Positions 1 through 7,350 are shown, numbered from the stretch's first letter. The stretch: 43,137 bases of DNA from an uncultured Ellagibacter sp. (GCA_934654815.1 CAKUGU010000019.1:1-43137); one strand, 5' to 3'. Program-made: numbers and translations. The notes: generated by a model from the letters alone, not told the origin.

Positions 1-85
1 TCTCCAGTATCCGGTTTTCAAGGTTCCCGGGGGCGTCTTCCGCTCCCGTCGCCGCCCTCCCTCTCGGGCCGCGGCGCAAGGAGAT

Positions 86-114
86 ACTCTACCTTTGCTC
101 TTTGCTTTCGTCAA
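86..114 (-). promoter_or_regulatory. Strong leftward promoter, probably for an rRNA operon outside the window
   Basis: On the minus strand a TTGACG -35 (109-114) and a TAGAGT -10 (86-91) are separated by exactly 17 bases. An A/T-rich stretch with an A6 run lies just upstream of the -35, like an UP element. The transcript would run left, through a GC-rich leader and then, at 26-1, a segment containing CTTGAAAACCGGATAC. That resembles leader or spacer sequence found before rRNA genes. The promoter is seen directly; the rRNA assignment is inference because the gene lies off the left edge. Confidence 0.6.
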
Positions 115-133
115 GACCCTTTTTTAAGATTCT

Positions 134-148
134 TGAGAAAGTTTCTCA
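134..148. repeat. 15-bp palindrome between divergent promoters
   Basis: TGAGAAA and TTTCTCA form 7-bp arms around a single central G. The palindrome lies about 20 bases upstream of the leftward promoter's -35 and about 60 bases upstream of the rightward -10 proposed for cca. It may be an operator or only part of the A/T-rich upstream element. No T-run follows, so it is unlikely to be a terminator. Confidence 0.4.
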
Positions 149-210
149 GAGGGCTTTCACCGCCTGATCGAGCTTAGGTGTTGCGTCCTCTCCGAAAAAC
201 GCAGCTTGTG

Positions 211-216
211 TATACT
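211..216 (+). promoter_or_regulatory. Possible -10 for the CCA-adding enzyme gene
   Basis: TATACT, one base from consensus, lies 58 bases before the cca start and would begin transcription near 222. No good -35 lies at the expected distance. An open reading frame extending back to 178 would begin upstream of this start point, which argues against the longer protein. Confidence 0.3.
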
Positions 217-273
217 ACCTACTGCAATCTGATTTTGCAAGCCTTATTTTCAATTTTCTGTAAAGGACGTTCC

Positions 274-1683
274 ATGGGTGAATCGAATCAGTCCGCTGCA
301 AGCATCGTCGAGCCTGGTCAATCGCCCGTACCTTCAGATGCTCCCCACTTTCCCTTGAACGAGAACACAAGGATCGCCTTACGCGTTCTTGAGCAAGGAG
401 GCTTCGAGGCATGGCTCGTCGGCGGCTGCGTGCGCGACGCGCTCCTCGGCAGGCCGTGCTCCGATATCGACATCGCCTCGGACGCGCATTGGCAAGACGT
501 CGAGCATCTGTTCGAAGAACGTGAGTTCGCAACTCACCAAACCGGTGTGGCCCACGGCACGCTGACAGTCATTGTGAACGGCCAGCCGTTTGAAATCACG
601 ACGTACCGCTGCGACGGGGCGTACAAGGACTCGCGGCATCCCGATTCCGTTCGATTCGTTTCGAGCATCGAAGAGGATCTCGCGCGGCGCGACTTCACGA
701 TCAACGCGATGGCGTACCACCCCGAGCATGGGCTCATCGACCCCTATGGCGGAAAAGACGATCTCGCGCATGGCGTCATCCGTGCGGTTGGGGACCCGAA
801 AAAGCGCTTCGACGAGGACGCCCTGCGGATTTTGCGGGCATGCCGCTTCTCGGCCCAACTCGGCTTCGAGATCGAGAATGACACCTACAAGGGAATGGTC
901 TATAACAAGGGGCTACTCTACAAAGTCTCCGCCGAGCGCATCGTTCACGAACTCGATCGCCTGCTTTTGGGCGACTATGCGGGACAGGCGCTCGTGAACA
1001 CCGTCGACGCGCTATGCGCCGTGCTGCCCGAGCTCGTCGCGATGAAGGGGTTCGACCAGCATACGCCCTACCACATCTACGACGTGCTCGAGCACACCGC
1101 CCATGTCGTGGACGGCGTGCCCCCCTATCGGCTCGTCAGGTGGGCGGCGCTCTTCCACGATATGGGCAAACCTGCTTGCTTCTTCTCAGACGACGACGGG
1201 ACCGGCCATTTCTACGGACACGCGAACGTGAGCGTGTTCCTCGCGAAGGGGATCATGTCCCGCCTGAAGATGTCGCCTGCGTTCACTTCGCGCGTGCTGA
1301 CCCTCGTGAAGCGCCATGACGAGGTCGTCGAGCCGACGCCGCGCGCCGTGAAGCGCATGCTCGCACGCCTTGGCGGCGACACCGAACTCTTCAGCGCGCT
1401 GTGCGATTTGAAGCGGGGGGACGCGCGGGGCCAGGCGCCCCGTTGCGCGGAGCGGATCGGGGTGGCCGACGAACTCGAACGCGTTTTGGGCGAGATACAG
1501 GCGAAGGGAGACGCCTTCTCGCTCAAGGACCTTGCCGTGAACGGACGGGACGCCATCGCCCTCGGGATCGAGCAGGGGCCAGCAGTCGGCGCGGCGCTTG
1601 AGCGCACGCTTTCCGCGGTGATCGACGAGAAGGTTCCCAACGAGCGCGAGGCGCTGCTCGCGTTTATTGAAGATCAGGCATAG
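274..1683 (+). CDS. cca: CCA tRNA nucleotidyltransferase (HD-domain type)
   Basis: This enzyme adds or repairs the 3'-terminal CCA of tRNAs using CTP and ATP, in the cytoplasm. The class II nucleotidyltransferase signature is clear: GGCVRDALLGR followed by SDIDIAS carries the metal-binding acidic residues, and RRDFTINAMAY and RFDEDALRILRACRF follow. An HD domain (HDMGKP) sits in the C-terminal half. The protein is about 469 residues, normal for bacterial HD-type enzymes. The ATG at 274 is preferred because AAAGGA precedes it at about 8 bases; the frame stays open back to 178 but that stretch has no family similarity. The two tRNA genes downstream already encode CCA, so for those the job would be repair rather than first addition. 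Confidence 0.93.
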   Translation: MGESNQSAASIVEPGQSPVPSDAPHFPLNENTRIALRVLEQGGFEAWLVGGCVRDALLGRPCSDIDIASDAHWQDVEHLFEEREFATHQTGVAHGTLTVIVNGQPFEITTYRCDGAYKDSRHPDSVRFVSSIEEDLARRDFTINAMAYHPEHGLIDPYGGKDDLAHGVIRAVGDPKKRFDEDALRILRACRFSAQLGFEIENDTYKGMVYNKGLLYKVSAERIVHELDRLLLGDYAGQALVNTVDALCAVLPELVAMKGFDQHTPYHIYDVLEHTAHVVDGVPPYRLVRWAALFHDMGKPACFFSDDDGTGHFYGHANVSVFLAKGIMSRLKMSPAFTSRVLTLVKRHDEVVEPTPRAVKRMLARLGGDTELFSALCDLKRGDARGQAPRCAERIGVADELERVLGEIQAKGDAFSLKDLAVNGRDAIALGIEQGPAVGAALERTLSAVIDEKVPNEREALLAFIEDQA

Positions 1684-1745
1684 GAGTTCATCGGCCCGAA
1701 CGGCGTCGTCCTATGCCGTCCGGGCCGACAAGGTTCCGGAAAACC

Positions 1746-1772
1746 AAAAGGCCAGGAGCAAAGCCCCTGGCC
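1746..1772 (-). terminator. Rho-independent terminator of the tRNA transcript
   Basis: On the minus strand a 10-bp stem with one mismatch (GGCCAGGGGC with GCTCCTGGCC) closes a 3-base loop and is followed by TTTT. It starts about 10 bases after the CCA of tRNA-Glu. It may also limit read-through from cca in the other direction, where no T-run is present. Confidence 0.8.
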
Positions 1773-1782
1773 TGTAAGTTCT

Positions 1783-1859
1783 TGGTAGCTCCGAAGGGAT
1801 TCGAACCCTCGACCTCCGCCTTGAGAGGGCGGCGTCCTAAACCGCTAGACGACGGAGCC
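1783..1859 (-). tRNA. tRNA-Glu (anticodon CTC)
   Basis: The minus strand folds as a tRNA. The acceptor stem is GGCTCCG with CGGAGCT (a G-T pair at position 1-72). The anticodon arm is CCGCC-CTCTCAA-GGCGG, which places CTC at 34-36 to read GAG. The T arm contains GGTTCGAATCC. The CCA end is encoded at 1785-1783. It follows tRNA-Gln by about 25 bases on the same transcript. Confidence 0.95.
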
Positions 1860-1884
1860 ACGTTTGGCGCTGTGGTAATCGTAA

Positions 1885-1958
1885 TGGCTGGGGTGGAAGG
1901 AGTCGAACCCTCACATACGGCACCAGAAACCGCTGTCCTGCCATTAGACGACACCCCA
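1885..1958 (-). tRNA. tRNA-Gln (anticodon CTG)
   Basis: The acceptor stem TGGGGTG pairs perfectly with CACCCCA. The U1-A72 pair and G73 discriminator are typical of bacterial glutamine tRNA. The anticodon loop TTCTGGT puts CTG at 34-36, reading CAG. The T arm has GGTTCGACTCC. CCA is encoded. It is first in a two-tRNA unit transcribed leftward from the promoter at 2017-2045. Confidence 0.95.
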
Positions 1959-2016
1959 ACTTCACTTGCCGGTGCGTCTCTCACTCGTTTGAAGTGAGGC
2001 GCAAGCGCGAGAATGT

Positions 2017-2045
2017 ATATTACGCGTGACCCCTATATCCGTCAA
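2017..2045 (-). promoter_or_regulatory. Promoter of the tRNA-Gln/tRNA-Glu unit
   Basis: TTGACG (2040-2045) and TAATAT (2017-2022) are separated by exactly 17 bases on the minus strand. The same TTGACG/17 layout occurs in the leftward promoter at 86-114. Just upstream, 2046-2085 is rich in A and T runs, like an UP element. That stretch is also the whole gap after thiD, and no GC-rich terminator stem is visible in it, so some thi read-through into the tRNAs is possible. Confidence 0.75.
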
Positions 2046-2102
2046 CCCTTTTTGGAAACTTTTTTTGAAAAATTTTGCTCCTCGGATTGTACACGTCTCT
2101 GA

Positions 2103-2888
2103 TCAGGAGTTTTGCCACATGTGGTCGACGGGGCCGTTTCCCTGCCCCAAATCGAGCCCCGCCTGGAGCGCGCCCGTCAGATAACGCTTCGCGCGGGAAA
2201 TCGATTCGGGAATGGAAAGCCCCCCGGCGAGGCCGCACGCAATGGCCGAGGACAGCGTGCACCCAGTGCCGTGGGTGTTCGCGGTTTTAACCGCGGCGTG
2301 GCGGAACCACTCGACATCCCCTCCCGGCATGGCGAGGACGTCGTTCGCGTCGTGCGAGCCGTGGCCGCCCTTGACGAGCACGGCGACGCCGAAGCGCTCG
2401 CCGAGCGCGCGGGCGGCGTGCTCGGCGGCGGCCTCATCGTCGATGGAGGCCCCGACGAGCACCTCCGCCTCGGGGATGTTCGGCGTGATGACGCTCGCGC
2501 AAGGCAGAAGGAGCTCAGCGAGCGCGCAGAGCGCATCCTCGTCGATGAGGCGGGCACCACTCGTCGCCACCATGACCGGGTCCACCACGACCGAGGCGGC
2601 ATCCCAGCGGGAAAGCCCCTGCGCGATGGACTCGATCGCCCCCGCCGTCGAGACCATCCCGATCTTCACCGCGTCGGGGCGGATATCGGAGAACACGGCG
2701 TCGATCTGCGCGCCGATGAAGTCGGGCGGAACGTCGTGCACGGCGGCGACCCCGAGCGTGTTCTGCGCCGTGAGCGCCGTCACCACGGTCTCGGCGAACA
2801 GATGATGCGCGGCTATCGTCTTGATGTCGGCTTGGATGCCGGCGCCGCCGCTTGAATCGGAACCGGCGATGCTGAGTACGGCCTTCAT
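2103..2888 (-). CDS. thiD: Hydroxymethylpyrimidine / hydroxymethylpyrimidine-phosphate kinase
   Basis: This kinase phosphorylates HMP and then HMP-P to HMP-PP, the pyrimidine half of thiamine. The N-terminus GSDSSGGAGIQADIKT is the ThiD substrate-loop signature. KGGH (mid-protein) and NTHGTGCTLSSAIA near the C-terminus are the ribokinase-fold anion hole and catalytic region. At 261 residues it is a stand-alone ThiD, not fused to ThiE. The ATG at 2888 has AAGGGAAG upstream and follows the preceding gene by nine bases. It is the last gene of the thi operon. Its substrate HMP-P is the product of ThiC, encoded two genes upstream. Confidence 0.95.
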   Translation of the reverse strand: MKAVLSIAGSDSSGGAGIQADIKTIAAHHLFAETVVTALTAQNTLGVAAVHDVPPDFIGAQIDAVFSDIRPDAVKIGMVSTAGAIESIAQGLSRWDAASVVVDPVMVATSGARLIDEDALCALAELLLPCASVITPNIPEAEVLVGASIDDEAAAEHAARALGERFGVAVLVKGGHGSHDANDVLAMPGGDVEWFRHAAVKTANTHGTGCTLSSAIACGLAGGLSIPESISRAKRYLTGALQAGLDLGQGNGPVDHMWQNS

Positions 2889-2897
2889 GGGCTTCCC

Positions 2898-3494
2898 TTA
2901 CCTCGAAACGAGCGCGATCGCCTCGTCGGTCGTGACGATGGCGGCCGCGTAACAGGTCTTCAGGTACTCGAGGCCCTCCTCCTGGTTGCCGACGAGGAAC
3001 GTCGCCGTCGCGTCGGCGGCGACGACGATGTCGTAGTTGTTGAAGTACGCGTCGGCCACCGTATGCCGCACGCAGATATTGGTGTCCATGCCCGTGCAGA
3101 TGAGCGTCTTCGCGCCGAGCTCATCGAGCAGAAGGCGAAGGCCCGTCTGGAAGAACGCGCTGTAGCGGCGCTTCTCGATGGTGAAATCGCCTTCTTGCGG
3201 GTTGAGCAGCGGCGACGTCTGCGCTTCGGGCGTGCCGGCGATGCCGTGCTCGCCCCATAGCTCAAGCTCGCGGTCGAGCCCGGGGATGTGCGCGTCGTTG
3301 GTGTAGATAACCGGGACGCCGGCCGCGCGGGCGGCGTCGGCGAGGCGCGCCGTGTTCCTGATGGCGGGCAGCAGCACCCCCTCGAGCGGGCCGCCCGTCG
3401 GATCGCCGAGCTCGTCGATGACGAGAAGCGCGCACGTCTTCGGGTCGATGGCGGAAAGGTCTATCTTGTCGCTGTTGTTCTGGTCTCCCAGCAT
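2898..3494 (-). CDS. Isochorismatase-family cysteine hydrolase within the thiamine operon
   Basis: This 198-residue protein belongs to the cysteine hydrolase fold shared by nicotinamidases, isochorismatases and related amidases. The catalytic triad is visible: Asp in LLVIDEL, Lys in IEKRRYSAFF and Cys in TGMDTNICVRHTVADAYF, with the usual cis-peptide-type segment before the Cys. The exact substrate cannot be read from sequence. The start at 3494 has GAGGAG seven bases upstream and lies 12 bases after thiC; thiD follows nine bases after its stop. That tight placement suggests a role tied to thiamine, for example in pyrimidine salvage or repair, but this is inference. Nicotinamidase or general amidase activity remains possible. 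Confidence 0.85.
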   Translation of the reverse strand: MLGDQNNSDKIDLSAIDPKTCALLVIDELGDPTGGPLEGVLLPAIRNTARLADAARAAGVPVIYTNDAHIPGLDRELELWGEHGIAGTPEAQTSPLLNPQEGDFTIEKRRYSAFFQTGLRLLLDELGAKTLICTGMDTNICVRHTVADAYFNNYDIVVAADATATFLVGNQEEGLEYLKTCYAAAIVTTDEAIALVSR

Positions 3495-3506
3495 GAGATC
3501 GCTCCT

Positions 3507-4838
3507 CTATTCGTTGTCCAAATCGATGACAAGGCCGTCCATGATGGTGTTGACAGTGCGGACGGCGCACATCTTGCCGCACATGGTGCAGGTGCCGTCG
3601 TTCGCCGGCGGGGCGCTCTCGAACACCTTGCGCGGGCGCACCGGGTCGAGCGCAAGCGAGAACTGCTCCTCCCAGTCCATGCGGCGGCGGGCGTCGCTCA
3701 TGCGGGCGTCGCGGTCGCGGGCGCCGGGGACGCCCTTCGCGATGTCGGCGGCGTGCGCGGCGATCTTCGTGGCGACGAGGCCGTCGCGGACGTCCTGCAC
3801 ATCGGGCAGGCGCAAATGCTCGGCCGGCGTGACGTAGCAGAGGAAGTCAGCCCCCGAGGACGCGGCGATGGCGCCTCCGATGGCGGCGGTGATATGGTCG
3901 TAGCCCGGCGCGATGTCGGTGACGAGCGGGCCCAAGACGTAGAACGGCGCGTTGTGGCACAAGCGCTTCTCGAGCTTCATGTTCGCGGCGATCTCGTCGA
4001 TGGCCATGTGCCCCGGCCCCTCGACCATGACCTGCACGCCCGCGTTCCACGCACGCTTCGTGAGCTTGCCGATCTCGATGAGCTCGGCGATCTGCCCGGC
4101 GTCAGTGGCGTCGTAGTTGCAGCCCGGGCGCATCGCGTCGCCGATGGAGATGGTCACGTCGTGCTCATGAAGGATCTCGAGCACCTCGTCGTAGTGCTCG
4201 TAGAACGGGTTCTCGTTGCCGGTGGCCTCCATCCAGGCGAAGATGAGCGAGCCGCCGCGCGAGACGACGTTCATGAGGCGGCCGGTCTCCTTGAAGGATT
4301 CGATCGTGCGGCGGTTCATCCCCGCGTGGATGGTGACGAAATCGACGCCGTCCTCGGCATGGCGGCGCACCACGTCGAGGAAGTCCTCTGCGGTGATGGA
4401 GATGAGCGCTTTCTCGAGGTACCCGATGGCGTCGTACATGGGAACGGTGCCGATCATGGCCGGCGACTCGGCGATGAGCTTCGTGCGGAACGCCTGCGTT
4501 TTACCGCTGTTCGACAGGTCCATGATCGCTTCGGCGCCAAGCTCGTGCGCGACCGCGACCTTCTGCCATTCCACCTCTTCGTCGGCCAAGTCGCCGGAGA
4601 TGCCGAGGTTCACGTTCACCTTCGTTCGCAGTCCCTCACCGACGCCTTCGGGGGAAAGCGAGGTGTGGTGGATGTTGGCCGGGATGGCGATGCGCCCGGC
4701 GGCGACGCCGTCGCGGATGAACTCGGGCGTGCGCCCTTCCTTTTCCGCGACCACGCGCATCGCGGGCGTTATCTCGCCGGCGCGCGCGTAATCGATCTGC
4801 GTGATCAGAGCATGCGAAACTTCATGACTTGCCGTCAT
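3507..4838 (-). CDS. thiC: Phosphomethylpyrimidine synthase (radical SAM, ThiC)
   Basis: ThiC converts aminoimidazole ribotide to HMP-phosphate through a radical SAM rearrangement. The barrel motifs are recognisable: [19 protein letters not shown] and the segment [20 protein letters not shown]. The C-terminal cluster motif is CTMCGKMC, a C-x2-C-x3-C spacing rather than the C-x2-C-x4-C I recall for long proteobacterial ThiC. The protein is about 443 residues, the short form without the N-terminal extension. An in-frame ATG at 4868 lies inside the riboswitch aptamer, so it is rejected. The ATG at 4838 has AGGGAG about eight bases upstream. Expression should be controlled by the TPP riboswitch just before it. 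Confidence 0.95.
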   Translation of the reverse strand: MTASHEVSHALITQIDYARAGEITPAMRVVAEKEGRTPEFIRDGVAAGRIAIPANIHHTSLSPEGVGEGLRTKVNVNLGISGDLADEEVEWQKVAVAHELGAEAIMDLSNSGKTQAFRTKLIAESPAMIGTVPMYDAIGYLEKALISITAEDFLDVVRRHAEDGVDFVTIHAGMNRRTIESFKETGRLMNVVSRGGSLIFAWMEATGNENPFYEHYDEVLEILHEHDVTISIGDAMRPGCNYDATDAGQIAELIEIGKLTKRAWNAGVQVMVEGPGHMAIDEIAANMKLEKRLCHNAPFYVLGPLVTDIAPGYDHITAAIGGAIAASSGADFLCYVTPAEHLRLPDVQDVRDGLVATKIAAHAADIAKGVPGARDRDARMSDARRRMDWEEQFSLALDPVRPRKVFESAPPANDGTCTMCGKMCAVRTVNTIMDGLVIDLDNE

Positions 4839-4845
4839 CGTGATT

Positions 4846-4942
4846 CTCCCTTCGTTGGCATTACCCATACAGGTTCCCTTCGGGTCGAAGCGGAAAGGCG
4901 CTTCCTCTCAGCCCGCCGCGCGGATACACCGCCAAGCCGAGC
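4846..4942 (-). promoter_or_regulatory. TPP riboswitch (THI element) of thiC
   Basis: Read on the minus strand, the conserved blocks are in the right order: GGCGGTG, then GGGCTGAGAGG (pyrimidine sensor helix), ACCC, GGAACCTG and GGGTAATGCCAACGAAGGGA. The closing helix can be drawn between GCUCGGCUU (4942-4934) and AAGGGAG (4852-4846), with a small internal mismatch. That 3' strand is also the thiC ribosome binding site. No terminator hairpin or T-run separates the aptamer from the start codon. This favours control of translation initiation: TPP binding hides the ribosome site. Confidence 0.93.
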
Positions 4943-4968
4943 TCCCCGGTATGAAAATGTGCGACGCG

Positions 4969-4997
4969 ATTATACGTCAGAGGGGTCCCCTTCCGAA
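4969..4997 (-). promoter_or_regulatory. thiC promoter overlapping the thiN stop codon
   Basis: A perfect TATAAT (4974-4969) uses the last bases of thiN, including its TAA stop. A poor -35 (TTCGGA, 4997-4992) lies 17 bases upstream. Transcription would begin near 4962, about 20 bases before the riboswitch aptamer. That gives thiC-hydrolase-thiD a short riboswitch leader independent of thiN. Confidence 0.55.
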
Positions 4998-5644
4998 GCG
5001 TCATTCGCCGGAAGGGTGAGCGGATAGAAAACGTACAGCGTTCCCTCTTCGACGCTGACAGCCGCAGCCTCGCCGATAAGCTCGTTGGAAAGCCCGAGCG
5101 ACGTGCGGTTGGAAAGCGGCTCGTCGTCGAGGGTGTACTCGAGCCCGCGCTCGATGACGCCGTACGACGTGTCGTTCGCGGAGAAGACCGACACCGTGCC
5201 CGCGTCGAGCGCGCAGGGAAGCTCGAACACGTCGGGGCCCGTGACGCAGCGCACCGCGAAGTCCTCGCCGATGCCGGTGACGTAGATTCCCTTTTCGGAA
5301 TAGCGCGCGAAGAGCTGGAGGTTCGCGAGCGTATGGTCGAGGCGCTTCGCGAGCGCGCCGTAGATGTAGAGTTCCTGGTTGTCCCAGAACACGGCCTTCT
5401 CCATCGCGAGTTCCATGTCGCTTTTGTCCTTCTTCACGGGGTGGCGCGACACGCGGCGGCATTTGGGGACGTAGCCGAGCGAGTCGAAGTCGCCCACCGC
5501 CATGTCGGCCTCGCGGCCGATGGCTTCAAGCGACGCGAAGCCGGCATCGACGGCGATCACCATGTCGAACACCCCCGCCGCATCGAGGGCCTTGAAGTGC
5601 TCGGCATTGAAATCGACCGCCCCGACGAGCGCGCACGTTCCCAT
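4970..5644 (-). CDS. thiN: Thiamine pyrophosphokinase
   Basis: This enzyme makes thiamine pyrophosphate from free thiamine and ATP. Family motifs are present in order: AVDAG near residue 32, GDFDSLG near 53, KKDKSDMELAM (ATP and metal binding), RLDHTLANL, and the C-terminal thiamine-binding SNRTSLGLSNEL. The segment before RLDH reads GALAK where many homologs have a glycine-rich GATGG-type loop, a small departure. It is 224 residues, normal for the family. It is the first gene of the thi block but lies upstream of the riboswitch, so it should escape that control. This fits a salvage enzyme needed whatever the state of de novo synthesis. Confidence 0.93.
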   Translation of the reverse strand: MGTCALVGAVDFNAEHFKALDAAGVFDMVIAVDAGFASLEAIGREADMAVGDFDSLGYVPKCRRVSRHPVKKDKSDMELAMEKAVFWDNQELYIYGALAKRLDHTLANLQLFARYSEKGIYVTGIGEDFAVRCVTGPDVFELPCALDAGTVSVFSANDTSYGVIERGLEYTLDDEPLSNRTSLGLSNELIGEAAAVSVEEGTLYVFYPLTLPANDASEGDPSDV

Positions 5645-5682
5645 GATGATATATGTCCTTTCGATTGCGAAGTGCCATTGCG

Positions 5683-5697
5683 TGGTACACTATTATA
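5683..5697. promoter_or_regulatory. Overlapping divergent -10 elements for rnpB (+) and thiN (-)
   Basis: On the plus strand TGgTACACT (5683-5691) is an extended -10 placed to start rnpB transcription at about 5698-5701; a weak TTGCGA lies at 5665-5670. On the minus strand a perfect TATAAT (5697-5692) points toward thiN. No convincing -35 is seen for the thiN side. The two elements abut, so the promoters would compete for polymerase. Confidence 0.45.
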
Positions 5698-5700
5698 CGC

Positions 5701-6041
5701 GAGTGGGCCAAACGGTCGCGCGCCCCATGCGGGCGTGAGGAAAGTCCGGGCTCCAAAGGGCAAGATGCCAGCTAACGGCTGGGCGGGGCGACCCGACGGA
5801 TAGTGCCACAGAAAAGAAGACTCCCCTTCTTGCAAGGGGAAAAGCTGAAACGGTGCGGTAAGAGCGCACCAGCGCGTCGGCAACGGCGTGGCTTGGTAAA
5901 CCCCATCTGGAGCAAGCGCAAATAGGAACGCGATACGGCCGCCCTTCCGTGCGTTCGGGTTGCGTGCTTGAGACGCGTAGCGACACGCGTTCGAGATAAA
6001 TGGCCGTTCCAACGACAGAACCCGGCTTATCGACCCACTCG
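5701..6041 (+). ncRNA. rnpB: RNase P RNA, bacterial type A-like
   Basis: This RNA is the catalytic subunit of RNase P, which matures tRNA 5' ends. The 5' end GAGTGGG (5701-5707) pairs with CCCACTC (6034-6040) as helix P1. The conserved core is present: GAGGAAAGTCCGGGCTCC near the 5' end, AAACCCCATCTGGAGCAAG in the middle, GAGATAAATGGCCGT, and ACAGAACCCGGCTTAT near the 3' end. These are the universal P4 and P15-region blocks. The length of about 340 nt is normal. After the gene, 6042-6170 holds no recognisable feature before the shared terminator at 6171-6203. Confidence 0.96.
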
Positions 6042-6170
6042 CTCTTTCTTTAGTATGAGAACGCCCGGATCCCTTCAGAGCCTTTTAGGACGCATCAGGG
6101 CCTTCTGGAGCGCGTTTCGTGGGGGCATTCCGCTCCCCGCTCATCCCTTTTACCGGATTCCGCGTATAAC

Positions 6171-6203
6171 AAAAGCCGCAGCCCTATCGGGCCGCGGCTT
6201 TTT
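6171..6203. terminator. Bidirectional terminator between rnpB and divIVA
   Basis: AAAAGCCGC and GCGGCTTTTT flank an inner GCCC/GGGC pair around a short loop. There is a run of A on the left and T on the right, so it serves rnpB on the plus strand and the end of the division cluster (divIVA) on the minus strand. Confidence 0.9.
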
Positions 6204-6245
6204 CACGTTCGCAGCTAGAGCGCACGCGCTTTGCAGCGCCGTGCG

Positions 6246-7055
6246 TTAGTCGAGTTCGTCGAACTCGAAGTCGTCGTCGGCGTCACCGAATCCCGAGAGG
6301 TCCTTGTCGATCGGGGACGGGGTCGGCGTCGCGGCAGCGGCGACCACGGAACCGTTCTGCTGGGGCGTGGTGTACGCGGCAGTCGCGTCGGCATCGATCG
6401 GAGCCTGGCCGTAAGCCGCCTGTGCGGAAGCGTCGCTTTGAGCGGCGGGCACAGGCGCCGCGCCACCGATCTCGGCGAGCTTGCGCGACGCATCGTTGAT
6501 GAAGTCGGTGAGGAGCTCCTGGTACTCCTCGCGCGCGTCCTCGCGATCGTCTTCGAGTTTGCGGATGGAGTCGATGACGTCCTGCTTGTCGTTGTTCGCG
6601 CGGTCGATGATGCGCTGCGCCTCGTCCTTGGCGTCCTGGATGGTTTCGGCCGCGGTGGCGTTCGCCTTCGCGAGGATCTCGTCGGCGGAGCGCTGCGCGA
6701 TGATGAGGGCCTGGGCGATGGCGTTGCCGTCGGCGGTCTTTTCCGCGAGCTGCTGCTCGAGCTCGGCGATACGGGCGTTCGCGGCCGCGAGCTCCTTGGA
6801 GTTGTCAGGGGCGGCAGGCACCGCGGGTGCTTCAGCGGCAGGTGCGGGAGCAGCCTCCGGGGCCGGGGTCGCCGGCGTGTCGAAGCCGTCGAACTTGGAG
6901 TCGTTGAGCTGTTCCTGCAGGTCGGAGATCTGCTCGTTCAGGCCATCGATCTCGTCGGCGACATGCTCGAGGAAAACGTCGACCTCGTCGACGTCGTAGC
7001 CCTTGCGGTCGATGGAAAAGCTCTGGTTGTGGATTTCAGCCGAGGTGATAGCCAT
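6246..7055 (-). CDS. divIVA: DivIVA-domain cell division / polar growth protein
   Basis: DivIVA binds curved membrane at poles and septa and recruits partners. The N-terminal domain is diagnostic: an ITSAEIHNQSFSIDRKGYDVDEVDVFLEHV-type segment over residues 3-33 leads into a first short coiled coil to about residue 55. An Ala/Pro-rich linker follows (about 58-88), then a long coiled coil (about 88-195) and a low-complexity, acidic C-terminus. It is 269 residues. GAAGGGAAG precedes the ATG at 7055. It is the last gene of the division cluster, behind yggT, as is common in Gram-positive lineages (sepF-yggT-divIVA). Confidence 0.92.
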   Translation of the reverse strand: MAITSAEIHNQSFSIDRKGYDVDEVDVFLEHVADEIDGLNEQISDLQEQLNDSKFDGFDTPATPAPEAAPAPAAEAPAVPAAPDNSKELAAANARIAELEQQLAEKTADGNAIAQALIIAQRSADEILAKANATAAETIQDAKDEAQRIIDRANNDKQDVIDSIRKLEDDREDAREEYQELLTDFINDASRKLAEIGGAAPVPAAQSDASAQAAYGQAPIDADATAAYTTPQQNGSVVAAAATPTPSPIDKDLSGFGDADDDFEFDELD

Positions 7056-7077
7056 TTATCTTCCCTTCGCCTATGGA

Positions 7078-7105
7078 TAACCTGCGCCTTTACAGCAGGT
7101 TTATC
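7078..7105 (-). other. Hairpin at the yggT stop codon
   Basis: GATAAACCTGC and GCAGGTTATC form a roughly 10-bp stem with one bulged base around a 9-base loop on the minus strand, covering the yggT stop. No T-run follows. It may be an RNA processing or partial attenuation point between yggT and divIVA. Confidence 0.4.
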
Positions 7106-7350
7106 AGCAGTCTTACTCCGAATTGTAATACAAGCAGCGCAACGATGGGACTTACGTCCACCATTCCTCCAATCGGGGGAATGAACTTCTTGAAAAGGTT
7201 GAGATAGGGGTCGCACACCTTTCCGAGCACCGTGTTGATGTCGGCCAGGATCCCTCGGTCGGTCGGGAACCACGAGAGCATGACGTACACGAAGATGAGC
7301 ATCGAGTACACGTCTGAAAGCGACACGATGAGGTACTTCAGGCTCAGCAT
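7090..7350 (-). CDS. YggT family membrane protein
   Basis: This small 86-residue membrane protein has two hydrophobic segments, at about residues 5-25 and 65-85. Between them is the family core: YVMLSWFP, then a stretch with DPYLNLFKKFIPPIGG. YggT proteins lie next to sepF and divIVA in many Gram-positive bacteria. Their function is not settled; links to division and to osmotic tolerance have been proposed. GGGGAG precedes the ATG at 7350. The gene sits 47 bases after sepF and 34 bases before divIVA. Confidence 0.9.
   Translation of the reverse strand: MLSLKYLIVSLSDVYSMLIFVYVMLSWFPTDRGILADINTVLGKVCDPYLNLFKKFIPPIGGMVDVSPIVALLVLQFGVRLLINLL

Noticed and set aside
178..273. Upstream extension of the cca reading frame to a GTG at 178
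   Set aside because: The added residues do not resemble the family, a good ribosome site precedes the ATG at 274, and a probable -10 lies within the extension.
2046..2102. Terminator for the thi operon
   Set aside because: Only A and T runs are seen and no GC-rich stem forms; the stretch is better read as the upstream element of the tRNA promoter.
4839..4868. In-frame ATG at 4868 as thiC start
   Set aside because: It lies within the conserved 3' part of the TPP aptamer. The ATG at 4838 has a proper ribosome site and fits riboswitch control.
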